Notes: generated by a model from the sequence alone, not told the origin. Positions 52,742-62,145 are shown, numbered from the stretch's first letter. The stretch: 64,000 nucleotides of DNA from Succinatimonas sp. UBA7265 (GCA_002473165.1 DKSD01000040.1:1-64000); one strand, 5' to 3'. Program-made: numbers and translations.

Positions 52742-53362
52742 TCAGATCTCCTCAAACACGCACTGCCCTGAGCAGGCGGCGGCGGTTTTGGCTTTAAAGT
52801 TTTCGCAAAAAGCGGCGGGCACGCATAGCTCAAGCACGGCCTTGGCGCCAAATTCCCGCTTTAAGATCTCCCCGCCTGCCAAGGTGAGTTCATGTTCTGC
52901 TTTGGCGTAGAACTTAAGCGGCAGCGCAAGCCGAAGTTTTTTCACCGCCACCGGCGCCGTGAGCTTTAAGAGCGCAAGGCACTGCTTCACTCCGTCCTGA
53001 TAGGCTTTGACCAGTCCCCCCGTGCCCAGCAGGATCCCGCCGAAATAGCGCGTCGTCACCGCCGTGATCTCGCCTGCCCCGCAATGGAGGATCACGTTTA
53101 ACATGGGCTGGCCGGCCGTGCCGTGCGGCTCGCCGTCATCAGAGCAGCCGGCAAAGCCGCTCTCTCCTGCAGCGCCGCCGTTGAAGGCAAAGCAGTTGTG
53201 GCGCGCATCGGAGAATTCCGCGCTGATCCTGGCGATAAAAGCCTTGCACTCCTCAACGCCGCGGGTGTGGCCTATCGAGGTGATAAAGCGGCTTTTTTTG
53301 ACCGTAAACTCGCTGCGGCAGATCTGACCTGCCTTAAGATCCGGCACCAGGTTTTCAGCCAT
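52742..53362 (-). CDS. yigZ: YigZ (IMPACT family) protein
   Basis: 206 residues (E. coli 204). N-terminal IMPACT domain with KKSRFITSIGHTRGVEECKAFI, DARHNCFAF, SDDGEPHGTAGQPML and VTTRYFGGILLGTGGLVKAY. The C-terminal small domain is as in YigZ. Bacterial members are implicated in translation or stress responses, but the biochemical role is not settled. Sits between two paralogous EamA transporters with 8-bp and near-zero spacing. Confidence 0.93.
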   Translation of the reverse strand: MAENLVPDLKAGQICRSEFTVKKSRFITSIGHTRGVEECKAFIARISAEFSDARHNCFAFNGGAAGESGFAGCSDDGEPHGTAGQPMLNVILHCGAGEITAVTTRYFGGILLGTGGLVKAYQDGVKQCLALLKLTAPVAVKKLRLALPLKFYAKAEHELTLAGGEILKREFGAKAVLELCVPAAFCENFKAKTAAACSGQCVFEEI

Positions 53363-54263
53363 GCCGCCCCCTCCGCGAGCGCACCAGGCGCGCCACTGAA
53401 AAATTCTCGGAGATCATGAGCCCTGCGGTGACGAGCACCAATCCTGCGAGCGTGCAGCAGGTGATCTCCTCGCCTATGAAGATCACGCCCGCCACGGCCG
53501 TGACGGCCGCCTGGCCGTAGAGCCACACATTCGTGCTCACCGATCCGATAAGCGTCAGCGCCTTGTTCCAGGTAAAAAAGCACATGGAGCTGGCGATGAG
53601 ACCTAAGAAGAGGAAATTCCACAGATTTTGCGGCGCGAGCAGGCCATTAAAATCAAAGCTGCGCCCTTCCAAAAACAGCAGCGGCGCCGTGAGCAGCAGC
53701 GCGAAGAAGAACACGGCCTGGGTGGCGCGCAAAGGCGACACCCCGCGCTCTGAAAGCTTCCTGGCAAAGAGATTGTAAAAGCCCCACGAGGCCGCACCGC
53801 CCAAAGCCAAAAGATCTCCCTGCAAAGAGCCGCTTGCGGAGAGCCCGTGCAGCGTCAGCAGCGCCACGCCTGCCATGGCGACGACGAAGCCTGAGAAAAA
53901 GCGCGGCCCCAGGCGCCTTCCGCCTCCGAAGATCCGATCCGTGATCGCCACAAAGAGCGGGGCTGCGGAAACGATGAGCGAGACATTGGCCGCAGGCGAT
54001 GAGACGAGCGCCGTGTTCTCGAGCACAAAGTACAGCGACACCCCAAAGAACGCGGCCAGCGCGGCGTACAGGGCCGCTTTGCCGGTGACCACTTTCAGGC
54101 TTTTAAGGCACAGGCTTAGCGCGGCGAAGGCCAGCAGGATGCGCACATAGAGGATCTGCACCGGGGCGTAATCCTCGAGCAGCACTTTTGAGGAGACAAA
54201 AGTGATCCCCCACACGAACACCGTGAACACGGCCAGCACATGTCCTGCAAGCGTGGCATTCAA
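53355..54263 (-). CDS. DMT-superfamily (EamA) transporter, upstream copy
   Basis: 302 residues, ten membrane segments. N-terminal HVLAVFTVFVWGITFVSSKVLLEDY and second-repeat NVWLYGQAAVTAVAGVIFIGEEIT identify the family. Ends with a basic cytoplasmic tail (RLVRSRRGRHG). First gene of the EamA-yigZ-EamA operon. Two members in one operon may form a heteromeric exporter or be separate duplicates; substrate not known. Confidence 0.88.
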   Translation of the reverse strand: MNATLAGHVLAVFTVFVWGITFVSSKVLLEDYAPVQILYVRILLAFAALSLCLKSLKVVTGKAALYAALAAFFGVSLYFVLENTALVSSPAANVSLIVSAAPLFVAITDRIFGGGRRLGPRFFSGFVVAMAGVALLTLHGLSASGSLQGDLLALGGAASWGFYNLFARKLSERGVSPLRATQAVFFFALLLTAPLLFLEGRSFDFNGLLAPQNLWNFLFLGLIASSMCFFTWNKALTLIGSVSTNVWLYGQAAVTAVAGVIFIGEEITCCTLAGLVLVTAGLMISENFSVARLVRSRRGRHG

Positions 54264-54506
54264 TTAAAAAACCTCCGCGTGCGCCCGGGAGCGGACCTGT
54301 AGACAGGGCTTTCCTAAATCCCCTTTGGGGTGCACTCAAAGCATACAGTCTGCCCTAAAACTTGACAAAGATCACCTGTTGGGCGAAATTTGCCTGTAAA
54401 TAAAACAAAAGGCCGGGCCCGCGAGGCCGCCTTGGGCTGATAAATAACAGCCAGTTGAACCTTACGGAACGGCAGCAAGCCTTCCTGCGGCAAAGGGGCC
54501 GCGCAC

Positions 54507-55652
54507 ATGACAGACAGTATCGAACAGCGGATCCTCAGGGATTTCAGATCCTTCCACGAGGAGCCGGAACTCTCCTACCAGGAATTTCACACCACACAGA
54601 AGATCAAAGCCGAGCTCACAGACGCCGGTATAAAGATCCTCCCTTTAAAGCTTGAAACCGGCTGCGTGGCCGAGCTGGGCTCCGGGCAGCGCTGCGTCGC
54701 GCTGCGCTGCGACATCGACGCCCTGCCCGTTGAGGAAGATCCCGCGCACGCGTGCCGCTCGAAGATCCCGGGCAAAATGCACGCCTGCGGCCATGACTTC
54801 CACACGGCGCTGATCTTAGGATCGGCCATGCTCTTAAAACAGCGCGAGAGCGCGCTAAAAGGCCGGGTGCGGCTTATCTTCCAGCCTGCCGAGGAGGCCC
54901 CGGGAGGGGCGGCGAAGGTGCTGGAGTCAGGCGCCCTTGAAGGCGTCGAGGCGATCTTCGGGGTGCACACCATCCCGCTTTATGCGCCGGGCACGCTGGG
55001 GATCCGCGAAGGCGCGACCCACGCGGCCGTCGACCGCTTTCGCATCGACTTTCACGGCAAGGGCACGCACGCGGCGCACCCGGATTTAGGCGTTGACACC
55101 TTGCAGGCGGCCGCCGCCTTCGCCACGGCCGTGCAGAGCGTGGTCTCGCGCAACTCCGATCCCTTTGCCACCAATCTCCTCTCCGTAACCCGCCTTGAGG
55201 CCGGCAACACCTGGAACGTCATCCCCGAGACGGCGGTGATCGAGGGCACGATTCGCACCATGAGCGCGGACAACCGCGAAATGGTAAAGCGCCGCATGAC
55301 TCAGATGGCAGAGGGGATCGCCGCCTCCTACGGCGCGAGCGCCAAAGTAACCTGGGTCTTCGGGCTGCCTGCCATGAATAACGACAAACGCCTCTCGGAT
55401 TTCGCGCGCGATCTGGCGCAAAAAGACGGCTTTAAAGCCGAGCGCACCCCGGCGTCATTGGGCGGCGAGGATTTCGCGCTCTATGAGGAGCGCCTGCCCG
55501 GCGCCTTCGTTCAGGTGGGCACCGGCCCGTCGCTGCCCAACCACAACCCGGGCTTTGTCGCCGATCAAAGGGCGCTCTGTCCTGCGGCAAAGTTCATGGC
55601 GCATCTAGGGGCGGCCTATCTTGAAACCAGCGTGCTCGGAGGGGCGGCATGA
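54507..55652 (+). CDS. M20-family amidohydrolase (N-acyl amino acid/hippurate hydrolase type)
   Basis: Metal-dependent amide hydrolase, 381 residues. Active-site blocks: CDIDALPVEED, HACGHDFHTA, FQPAEEAPGGA, GVHT, a dimerisation domain (about 180-290) starting DRFRIDFHGKGTHAAHP, and the late SLGGEDFALYEE. Its stop overlaps the metN start (ATGA), so it is translated with a methionine-type ABC importer. The likely job is to release an amino acid, perhaps methionine or another sulfur compound, from an N-acyl precursor taken up by that importer; this is inference from context. Confidence 0.88.
   Translation: MTDSIEQRILRDFRSFHEEPELSYQEFHTTQKIKAELTDAGIKILPLKLETGCVAELGSGQRCVALRCDIDALPVEEDPAHACRSKIPGKMHACGHDFHTALILGSAMLLKQRESALKGRVRLIFQPAEEAPGGAAKVLESGALEGVEAIFGVHTIPLYAPGTLGIREGATHAAVDRFRIDFHGKGTHAAHPDLGVDTLQAAAAFATAVQSVVSRNSDPFATNLLSVTRLEAGNTWNVIPETAVIEGTIRTMSADNREMVKRRMTQMAEGIAASYGASAKVTWVFGLPAMNNDKRLSDFARDLAQKDGFKAERTPASLGGEDFALYEERLPGAFVQVGTGPSLPNHNPGFVADQRALCPAAKFMAHLGAAYLETSVLGGAA
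54721..54728 (-). other. KOPS-type motif on the minus strand
   Basis: CCCTGCCC on the plus strand, i.e. GGGCAGGG on the minus strand, pointing left toward dif. The only full match I noticed right of dif. Confidence 0.45.
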
Positions 55653-56707
55653 ACGCTCAGCAGCAAAGCTCACAGGATGAACCCATCATCCGCTTTGAGC
55701 ATGTAAGCAAAATCTATAACGTCAAAGGCCAGGAAGTGCGCGCCTTGGATGACGTGAGCCTTGAGATCCGCCGCGGCGCCATCTACGGCATCATCGGCTT
55801 TTCCGGGGCCGGCAAGTCCACGCTCATGCGCATGGTCAATGCCCTCGAGACCCCGACCTCCGGCAAAGTTTACGTGGCAGGCGAGGACGTCGAGGCGCTG
55901 CGCCGCCGCGGCTTAAGGAGCCTGCGCAAAAACATCGGCATGATCTTCCAGCAGTTCAACCTGCTTGAGTCCAAGACCGTGTTCGACAACGTCGCCATCC
56001 CGCTCGTGTTAAACCACGAGAAAAAAGACGCCATCAAAAAACGCGTCGACGAACTCCTGGAATTCGTGGGCTTAAGCGATCGCGCCCGCTCCTACCCCGC
56101 GCAGCTCTCAGGGGGGCAGAAACAGCGCGTCGGCATCGCCCGCGCCCTGGCCACGAAGCCTGAGATATTGCTGTGCGATGAGGCCACGTCCGCGCTCGAT
56201 CCGGACACGACCGAGCAGATCTTAAAGCTCTTAGGGCGTGTCTCCTGGGAGCTGGGGGTCACCATCCTCTTTGTGACGCACATGATCAACGTGATCACGA
56301 AGCTCTGCGACGGCGTGGCCGTCATGGAGCACGGCCGGATCGTTGAACAGGGATCGGTGCTCGACGTGTTCTCCGATCCGCGCGCGGAGATCACGCGCCG
56401 CTTCGTCTCGACGGTGATCCCCGACCGCATCCCTGATTCCATTGTCGAAAAGCTCAAAAAAGAGCCGCACCCGGGCACGCTCATCCGCTTCCGCCTGCGC
56501 GCCAAGGCCGCGACGGACAACATGATCTGGCAGATAGACACGGGCTTTAAGGTCAAAACAAACGTGATGTTCGCCTCGGTGACCGAGCTGCAGCACGTGG
56601 TGCTCTCGGTGATCATCCTCAAGATCGAGGGCGATCCTGAGGAGATCAAACGCGTGACCGCTTATCTGGACGCGCATGAGGTTGAATGGGATGAGGTGAA
56701 AATCTGA
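55649..56707 (+). CDS. metN: Methionine ABC importer ATPase MetN
   Basis: Energises D- or L-methionine import. 352 residues: Walker A GFSGAGKST, Q-loop MIFQQFN, signature LSGGQKQR, Walker B ILLCDEATSALDP and switch His FVTHM. The C-terminal NIL domain (about 265-350) binds methionine and mediates transinhibition in this family. Four-base overlap with the amidohydrolase and a 1-base stop/start overlap with metI (TGATG). Confidence 0.94.
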   Translation: MNAQQQSSQDEPIIRFEHVSKIYNVKGQEVRALDDVSLEIRRGAIYGIIGFSGAGKSTLMRMVNALETPTSGKVYVAGEDVEALRRRGLRSLRKNIGMIFQQFNLLESKTVFDNVAIPLVLNHEKKDAIKKRVDELLEFVGLSDRARSYPAQLSGGQKQRVGIARALATKPEILLCDEATSALDPDTTEQILKLLGRVSWELGVTILFVTHMINVITKLCDGVAVMEHGRIVEQGSVLDVFSDPRAEITRRFVSTVIPDRIPDSIVEKLKKEPHPGTLIRFRLRAKAATDNMIWQIDTGFKVKTNVMFASVTELQHVVLSVIILKIEGDPEEIKRVTAYLDAHEVEWDEVKI

Positions 56708-57381
56708 TGCTGGACGCTTTTTTCAAAGAACTGGGCACCTCGACGTCCCAGATGGCGCTGTGCGCCAACCAGACGCTCTACATGCTCTTCGTGTCGCTGT
56801 TTTTGGGCTCGGTGATCGGCATCGTGCTGGCCGTGGCGCTCGTGCTCACAAACAAAGACGGCATCCTGCGCAACAAGCCGGTGTTCTTTACGGTCAACAC
56901 CATAATCAACGTCGTGCGTTCGATCCCTTTTGTGATCCTCATGGTCTTTATCATGCCGTTCACGAAGATGCTCGTGGGCACGCGCATCGGCACGACCGCG
57001 GCTCTCGTGCCGCTTACGGTGTTCATCGCCCCCTATCTGGCGCGATTGTTTGAGAACTCGTTTTTGGACGTTGACAAAGGGATCATCGAGGCCGCGCAGT
57101 CCATGGGCGCCTCGACGTTCCAGATCATCTGGCACTTCCTGCTGCCTGAGGCCAAGGGCTCGCTCATCCTCTCGGTGACGACGGGCACCATCGGCCTTTT
57201 GGGCGCCACCGCCATGGCAGGCGCCATCGGCGCGGGCGGCGTCGGCGATCTGGCGCTGACCTACGGCTATGAGCGCATGAACTTCAGCCTCATGCTCTTT
57301 ACCGTGATCGTGCTCATCGTCTTCGTGCAGATCATCCAGTCCGTGGGCAACCACTTTGCCTTCAGGACCCGCAACCGTTAA
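56707..57381 (+). CDS. metI: Methionine ABC importer permease MetI
   Basis: Membrane subunit of the MetNI complex, 224 residues, five membrane segments, EAA loop EAAQSMGASTFQIIWHFLLPEA. Starts at the ATG that overlaps the metN stop. Followed by metQ after a 67-bp gap. Confidence 0.94.
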   Translation: MLDAFFKELGTSTSQMALCANQTLYMLFVSLFLGSVIGIVLAVALVLTNKDGILRNKPVFFTVNTIINVVRSIPFVILMVFIMPFTKMLVGTRIGTTAALVPLTVFIAPYLARLFENSFLDVDKGIIEAAQSMGASTFQIIWHFLLPEAKGSLILSVTTGTIGLLGATAMAGAIGAGGVGDLALTYGYERMNFSLMLFTVIVLIVFVQIIQSVGNHFAFRTRNR

Positions 57382-57448
57382 CATACATATTTAACCGGGG
57401 CCGCGTCAGCAAGACCGCCCCGTCTTTAAGGTTCATCAAGGAGCAAAC

Positions 57449-58270
57449 ATGAACAGAACTTTAAAATCCTTCACCGCGCTGGCCCTCGCCGCCGGCCTTG
57501 CCGTTTCCGCCTCTCAGGCTTTCGCCTTTGACAAGGATCACGCCACGCTGACTTTCTCAAAGTCCCAGGGCCCCTACTCTGAGCTTTTCATATCCGGCAT
57601 CCAGCCGATCCTCGAGAAAGAAGGCTACACCGTCAAGGGCGTTGACATGTCCGATCTGCTGCAGGCCGATCTGGCCTTAAACGACGGCGAGGTCGACTTC
57701 AACGTCGAGCAGCACACCGCCTACATGCAGAACTTCAACAAGCTGCAGGACGGCCACCTCGCGGCCCTCACCCCGATCCCGACCGTGCCGGCCGGCATCT
57801 ATCCGGGCGCGAAGAATGATCTCTCCAAGGTCGAGGACGGCGACATGGTCGCGGTGCCCAATGACGCCGCCAACACCGCCCGCGCTTACGCCATCCTCCA
57901 GAAGATCGGCTGGATCAAGCTCGATCCTGCAAAGGATCTCTCAACCGTCACCCAGGCTGACATCGTCGAGAACCCGCACAACCTCAAGTTCACCGAGATG
58001 AAGTCCCTGAACATCCCTTCAGTGGCCACGGATTTTGCCTACATCGTGATCACGGGCTCCATAGTCTACAACGCCAAGATCGATCCCAAGACCGCGCTGG
58101 CCACCGAGGACATCCTGCCGCACCTGCTGCTGCAGCTTGTCGTTGAGGACAAGAACAAGGATTCCGTCTGGGCCCAGGACATCAAGAAGGCTTATGAGTC
58201 AGACGAGTTCAAGGCCTACATGGACAAGAACAACACCGGACTGTGGTTCGTGCCTGACTACAAGAAATAA
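57449..58270 (+). CDS. metQ: Methionine-binding protein MetQ (non-lipidated)
   Basis: Substrate-binding protein of the NlpA/MetQ family, 273 residues. The signal peptide ends ASQAFA and is followed by FDKDHA; there is no lipobox cysteine, so it should be a free periplasmic protein, unlike the lipoprotein MetQ of E. coli. Core family segments include VEQHTAYMQNFN, VPNDAANTARAYAILQKIGWIKL and FAYIVITGSIVYNA. AAGGAG lies before the ATG. Could prefer a methionine derivative, given the amidohydrolase in the operon. Confidence 0.9.
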   Translation: MNRTLKSFTALALAAGLAVSASQAFAFDKDHATLTFSKSQGPYSELFISGIQPILEKEGYTVKGVDMSDLLQADLALNDGEVDFNVEQHTAYMQNFNKLQDGHLAALTPIPTVPAGIYPGAKNDLSKVEDGDMVAVPNDAANTARAYAILQKIGWIKLDPAKDLSTVTQADIVENPHNLKFTEMKSLNIPSVATDFAYIVITGSIVYNAKIDPKTALATEDILPHLLLQLVVEDKNKDSVWAQDIKKAYESDEFKAYMDKNNTGLWFVPDYKK

Positions 58271-58293
58271 GCTAAAGAGCGCCTAAAAACGCC

Positions 58294-58327
58294 AAGCCCG
58301 CGGCAGAACATTCTGCCGCGGGCTTTT
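58294..58327 (+). terminator. Strong terminator after metQ
   Basis: 15-bp perfect inverted repeat (58294-58308 with 58311-58325; core GCCCGCGGCAGA) followed by a short T run. Confidence 0.85.
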
Positions 58328-58344
58328 GATTTATCAGGCGGAAA

Positions 58345-59646
58345 TCAGATGACCGCCCAGCTGCCGCCGCGGCCTGAACCTGAATGCTTCAGGATCCCGC
58401 GCTCGCGCAGCACCCTGGCGATACGCCTTACCGCGCTCAGGCTCAGCCCTGATCTTTTGGCGACATCATTAAGCGTGGCCTTTTTATGATCCCTTAAAAG
58501 ATCTCTGACAATCTGGTAATCGTTAGGGCCCTGCTGCCTCACGGCGTCAAGCTCCCTGCGGTTGCGCAGGAACAGCGGCTCATGGGAAAAAGGAATGGTC
58601 ACGCAAAGCTGCCCTGCGGCAAAGGAAAAGACCTCAGTTCCGTAACGGGCGACGATCGTCGGCACCCCGTGGCCGCTGTGCTCGGCAAACCCCGCGGCAA
58701 TAAAGCACATCAAAAGATGACGGTTGACCGGCAGACTCCTGCCTTTGAAAAAATCATCGCGGGAGAGCCTGAACGGCAGCCCGCCGTAAGAGATGACTTC
58801 CAGACGGTCCTGGAACACCTGCACCGTCGGGGACAGCCCGCTGTTCCAGTCATTGTGCGCGCAAGCGTTGATCCACGCCTCGCGAAAGCTCGGGTAGTCA
58901 AAACACGGGTGCTCGATACGCACCGGGCCGGTTACGTCCACGGCGGTGTCGTTTACCGACTCAAAGAAATTTAAGATCTCCATCATCGGGAACAGCAGAC
59001 AGGTCTCACCGTACGCTTTGCGCGATGAAAGGCTTGAGCGGTCCGTGCCCGTGAAGATCGAAACATTCAGCTGCACGGAATTATTGTCGGCAAGCAGGAA
59101 AGCGTTGAGGCTGAATTTGCCGCTGTCGGTAAGGAAACCGTAGTTATGGTAGAAATCCTGTGACAGATCAGGATGCAGCCCCTTTGACACCAGAAGCGCG
59201 GAGAACTTGCTTAAGCTCAGATCCTGAACCGGTGCCTCACGCATGCAAAGCAGATCGCTCTCAGATGATGAGAGCATTTTGCGCAAAAGCGCGTTCTCCG
59301 CCTGCTCATCTCTGCCCTGCACTCTCACGTAATAACGCCCGTCAAAGGAATACGGGATGTCCGAGCCTTGGGCCGAGACTTTGATGTAAGCCTTGCCGTC
59401 GGCTTCCAGCAGCTTTATTTCAGACAGGATCCCCGGCTTGATCTTTTGGCGAATGCGCTTTGAAAGCTTATCAAGCGTGTCATTGCCAGCGCTCACTCCG
59501 CAGATCTCGCCGTCATCGGAAACGCCAAAGAAAACGCTGCCGCCGCCGCAGGAATTGAGCATAGCGCACAGGGAGATCAGGCCCCGGTTAAGCTGCCTCA
59601 GCCCCGCCTTAAATTCCATCCTGTCGTTTTTCTGGCCTAAATTCAT
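58345..59646 (-). CDS. AlbA_2 (Schlafen AlbA-like) regulator with C-terminal winged helix
   Basis: 433 residues. The N-terminal domain (EFKAGL, SLCAMLNSCGGGSVFFGVSDDGEICG, about 10-115) is the AlbA_2/divergent AAA-4 fold. The middle region (NACAHNDWN, EVISYGGLP, AGFAEHSGHGVP) is the ATPase-like C-terminal module of these proteins. The final ~60 residues form a winged HTH (ATLNDVAKRSGLSLSAVRRIARVLRERGILKHSG). Probable DNA-binding regulator. AGGAG 9 bp upstream. Convergent with metNIQ; target unknown. Confidence 0.82.
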   Translation of the reverse strand: MNLGQKNDRMEFKAGLRQLNRGLISLCAMLNSCGGGSVFFGVSDDGEICGVSAGNDTLDKLSKRIRQKIKPGILSEIKLLEADGKAYIKVSAQGSDIPYSFDGRYYVRVQGRDEQAENALLRKMLSSSESDLLCMREAPVQDLSLSKFSALLVSKGLHPDLSQDFYHNYGFLTDSGKFSLNAFLLADNNSVQLNVSIFTGTDRSSLSSRKAYGETCLLFPMMEILNFFESVNDTAVDVTGPVRIEHPCFDYPSFREAWINACAHNDWNSGLSPTVQVFQDRLEVISYGGLPFRLSRDDFFKGRSLPVNRHLLMCFIAAGFAEHSGHGVPTIVARYGTEVFSFAAGQLCVTIPFSHEPLFLRNRRELDAVRQQGPNDYQIVRDLLRDHKKATLNDVAKRSGLSLSAVRRIARVLRERGILKHSGSGRGGSWAVI

Positions 59647-59891
59647 GCCCTTTTACTCCTGCTGACACAGCTTGAGATATTAGCATGCGCAGGCCTCATG
59701 CTGCCCGTGCATTCTGCCTTGGATCACTCGGCTTTTCTGTCTCAAAACGGTGCAAGGTGCCATGTTTTTACAGGCTTTTTTAAAGATCGTGATCTCTGCA
59801 CAACTTGATTTGAAACGCTGAACCTACAATCCATTGCGTAAACTGAACTGTCAGATCTGCTTTAACAGACCCAAACCTATGCGAGGCGCAC

Positions 59892-60659
59892 ATGATCACG
59901 AACCACCTGAAAGAGAAAATCGACCAAAAGAAACCCACCCTCGGCACGTTCTTTGAGTGCGGCAGCAGCCTGATGCTCGAGTGCATGGCTTACGCCGGGC
60001 TCGACTACGTCATCATCGACACGGAACACGGCCCTTTTGAGCCTGAGAGCGTCGCGGATTTTGTGTGCGCGGCCAACGGCATGCAGCTGACGCCGCTCGT
60101 GCGCGTCAAGGATGTCTCAAGGCCCGCCATCCTCAAAGTGCTGGATGTCGGCGCCCAGGGGCTCATCATCCCGCAGGTGCAAAGCATGGAGGACATCCGC
60201 AAAGCTGTCGAATACGGCAAATACTATCCTCTGGGAAGCCGCGGCGTTGCCGGGGTCAGAGCCAACGGCTTGGGCTACGGCATGGGCGGATCGCTTAAAG
60301 CCTGGTTTGAGAACTCCAACTCTCAGACGCTGCTCATTCCCCAGTGCGAGACGCTTGGGTGCCTCAAGGACATTGAGAACATCGCCAGAGCCGACGGCGT
60401 CGCCGGCATCTTTATCGGGCCTTACGATCTCTCAACCGCGATGGGCATCCCCGGCCAGTTCACGTGTCAGGAATTTTTGCAGGCGGTCGATCGCATCATC
60501 AAAGCATCCCATGAGGCCGGCAAGTTCTGCATGATCTACGCTGACAGCGGGACCAAGGCCAAAGAGTACTTCGCGCGCGGCGCCGACAGCGTCACCATCA
60601 GCCAGGACGGCACGGTGATGGCCGAAGGCTACAAGAGAATGATCGCCGACGCCTTGTAA
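59892..60659 (+). CDS. HpcH/HpaI-family aldolase
   Basis: Class II pyruvate aldolase, 255 residues, TIM barrel. Signatures: GTFFECGSSLMLECMAYAGLDYVIIDTEHGP, TPLVRVKDVS, VGAQGLIIPQVQS, GSRGVAGVRA and GIFIGPYDLSTAMG. Glu and Asp metal ligands and the catalytic Arg/His positions are present. Members cleave 4-hydroxy-2-oxo acids to pyruvate (or another oxo-acid) and an aldehyde. Single gene with its own terminator; pathway partners are not nearby, so the substrate is open. Confidence 0.9.
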   Translation: MITNHLKEKIDQKKPTLGTFFECGSSLMLECMAYAGLDYVIIDTEHGPFEPESVADFVCAANGMQLTPLVRVKDVSRPAILKVLDVGAQGLIIPQVQSMEDIRKAVEYGKYYPLGSRGVAGVRANGLGYGMGGSLKAWFENSNSQTLLIPQCETLGCLKDIENIARADGVAGIFIGPYDLSTAMGIPGQFTCQEFLQAVDRIIKASHEAGKFCMIYADSGTKAKEYFARGADSVTISQDGTVMAEGYKRMIADAL

Positions 60660-60680
60660 CTCCTGCCCCGAACAGGCGCG

Positions 60681-60714
60681 AGCCCCGCTCACTTTAACAA
60701 GGAGCGGGGCTTTT
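60681..60714 (+). terminator. Terminator after HpcH/HpaI aldolase
   Basis: 10-bp stem AGCCCCGCTC/GAGCGGGGCT (60681-60690 with 60702-60711) and TTTT. Confidence 0.8.
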
Positions 60715-60730
60715 CCTGAGCAAAACGCGC

Positions 60731-62020
60731 TCAGACAGGCGCCTTCGCGTCTTCAAGGCACCATTGGTACACCGGGCGGACGCGGATGCTGCGGCCCGCT
60801 TGCACAACATCATCCCTTTCGTGATCGGTAAGCAGCAGCAGATCGGTGCAGCCGGTCAGCTTTGCGGCAAGCAGCAGCCCTTTGATCTCGCGTTTGCGTG
60901 TTTTAGCCGCTGCAAGATCGTATGAGACCTGAACGGCCTGAATTACCCGGTTTCCATAGCACACCAGGAAATCGCACTCGCCGCTGCGCTCTTTGAGGTA
61001 TTTAACCTCGAGCCCTGAGAGCGCACCTCTCCTTTGCAGTTCAAGCAGCACCACGGTTTCCAGGCGATGACCGCGATTGGCTCCGTCAAAGGCGTTCTTC
61101 CGCCGGCCCATCAGCGCGACATCGATCGCGTACACTTTTTCCGGAGCCATGCGGATCCGGCTCTTAGGCGAGTACTTGCAAATGCCTGAGAGCAGGAAGG
61201 CGTGTTCCAGGAAATTTAGATAATTCCTGGCAGTGTGCGCTGATTTAAAGCCAAACCGGCGCGCCAGATCGCCGGGCGCGACGATCACCGGCGCTTTGTT
61301 CAGCAGATGGGCGGCCAGATCCTCAAAGGCGGCTTTGTAACTGATGCTATAGCGCCCTTCGATGTCATGCCTTAAGATGTTATCCAAAAGGCCTGAGACA
61401 TAAGCGCGGCTGTTCTGATTTAAGAGCAGTTCCGGGAAGCCGCCGCTTTTGAGATAGCCGTCAAACGCGGCGCGCCTGAACGCCTCGGCTTTCGTGGAAA
61501 GCGACGTACAGTCAACGCCTTTCATCGCGCAGAATTCTTTGAATGAAAAAGGATAGAGCCTGACCTCATGGTTCCTGCCGGAGAGGCGGGTGGCCAGTTC
61601 GCCGCTTAGCAGTTTTGTATTCGATCCGGCAAGGATCACGCGCATGCGCTGGCGCAACAGCCGGTTTACAAACAGCTGCCAGCCTTCGATGTTTTGGATC
61701 TCATCCAAAAACAGATGGGTGAAAGCGCCATATATCATATAGAGCGCTTCGAGGACGTCGTTTAACTGCTCTGCACTTAGATTGAAGAGTCGCTCATCAT
61801 CAAAATTGGCACAGGCAAATTTAACCCCGCCATCGCGCAGCGCCTGGCAGCACAGCGTCGACTTGCCGCTGCCCCTGACGCCTGCCACGATCTGGGTCTG
61901 ACTGCTCTCCAAAGAGATCCGGCTTTCCTCGAGCCGGTGACAGAGTTTCTCGCCGGAGCGCGCCGCAATTTCCTCCTGCTGATCGCTGAGGATCTGCTCA
62001 AGCACCCTTTTATCAATCAT
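60731..62020 (-). CDS. AAA_14/DUF4143 ATP-binding protein
   Basis: 429 residues. AAA_14 ATPase domain with Walker A AGVRGSGKST (about 45-54), Walker B HLFLDEIQNI, sensor LAGSNTKLLSGELATRLSGR and YPFSFKEF. DUF4143 with C-terminal nuclease-like segment (RRGALSGLEVKYLKERSGECDFLVCYGN, reminiscent of PD-(D/E)XK). Very common in gut anaerobes, often horizontally spread, function unestablished. The upstream region holds paired direct repeats and an inverted repeat that may be operators. Confidence 0.85.
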   Translation of the reverse strand: MIDKRVLEQILSDQQEEIAARSGEKLCHRLEESRISLESSQTQIVAGVRGSGKSTLCCQALRDGGVKFACANFDDERLFNLSAEQLNDVLEALYMIYGAFTHLFLDEIQNIEGWQLFVNRLLRQRMRVILAGSNTKLLSGELATRLSGRNHEVRLYPFSFKEFCAMKGVDCTSLSTKAEAFRRAAFDGYLKSGGFPELLLNQNSRAYVSGLLDNILRHDIEGRYSISYKAAFEDLAAHLLNKAPVIVAPGDLARRFGFKSAHTARNYLNFLEHAFLLSGICKYSPKSRIRMAPEKVYAIDVALMGRRKNAFDGANRGHRLETVVLLELQRRGALSGLEVKYLKERSGECDFLVCYGNRVIQAVQVSYDLAAAKTRKREIKGLLLAAKLTGCTDLLLLTDHERDDVVQAGRSIRVRPVYQWCLEDAKAPV

Positions 62021-62088
62021 GATCCGGCCTTACGCCAAACGGCCTGTCATAGCTAACATCTTATTATTCAAACATAATACCTATTTGT

Positions 62089-62145
62089 AATGCCTTATTT
62101 GACGAAAATATCAATTTCAAAATGCCTTATTTTGCAGAAAATCAT
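62089..62145. repeat. Pair of direct repeats upstream of the AAA/DUF4143 gene
   Basis: AATGCCTTATTT occurs at 62089-62100 and 62121-62132 (32-bp period), each followed shortly by GAAAAT. Nearby 62174-62191 reads TTGCAT, CATGTT, ATGCAA, a perfect 6-6-6 inverted repeat. Candidate operator sites in an AT-rich intergenic region. Confidence 0.5.

Noticed and set aside
54264..54506. Promoter TTGACA at 54362 for the amidohydrolase-metNIQ operon
   Set aside because: No -10 at proper spacing better than GAAATT, and no clear MetJ box repeats; too weak to list.
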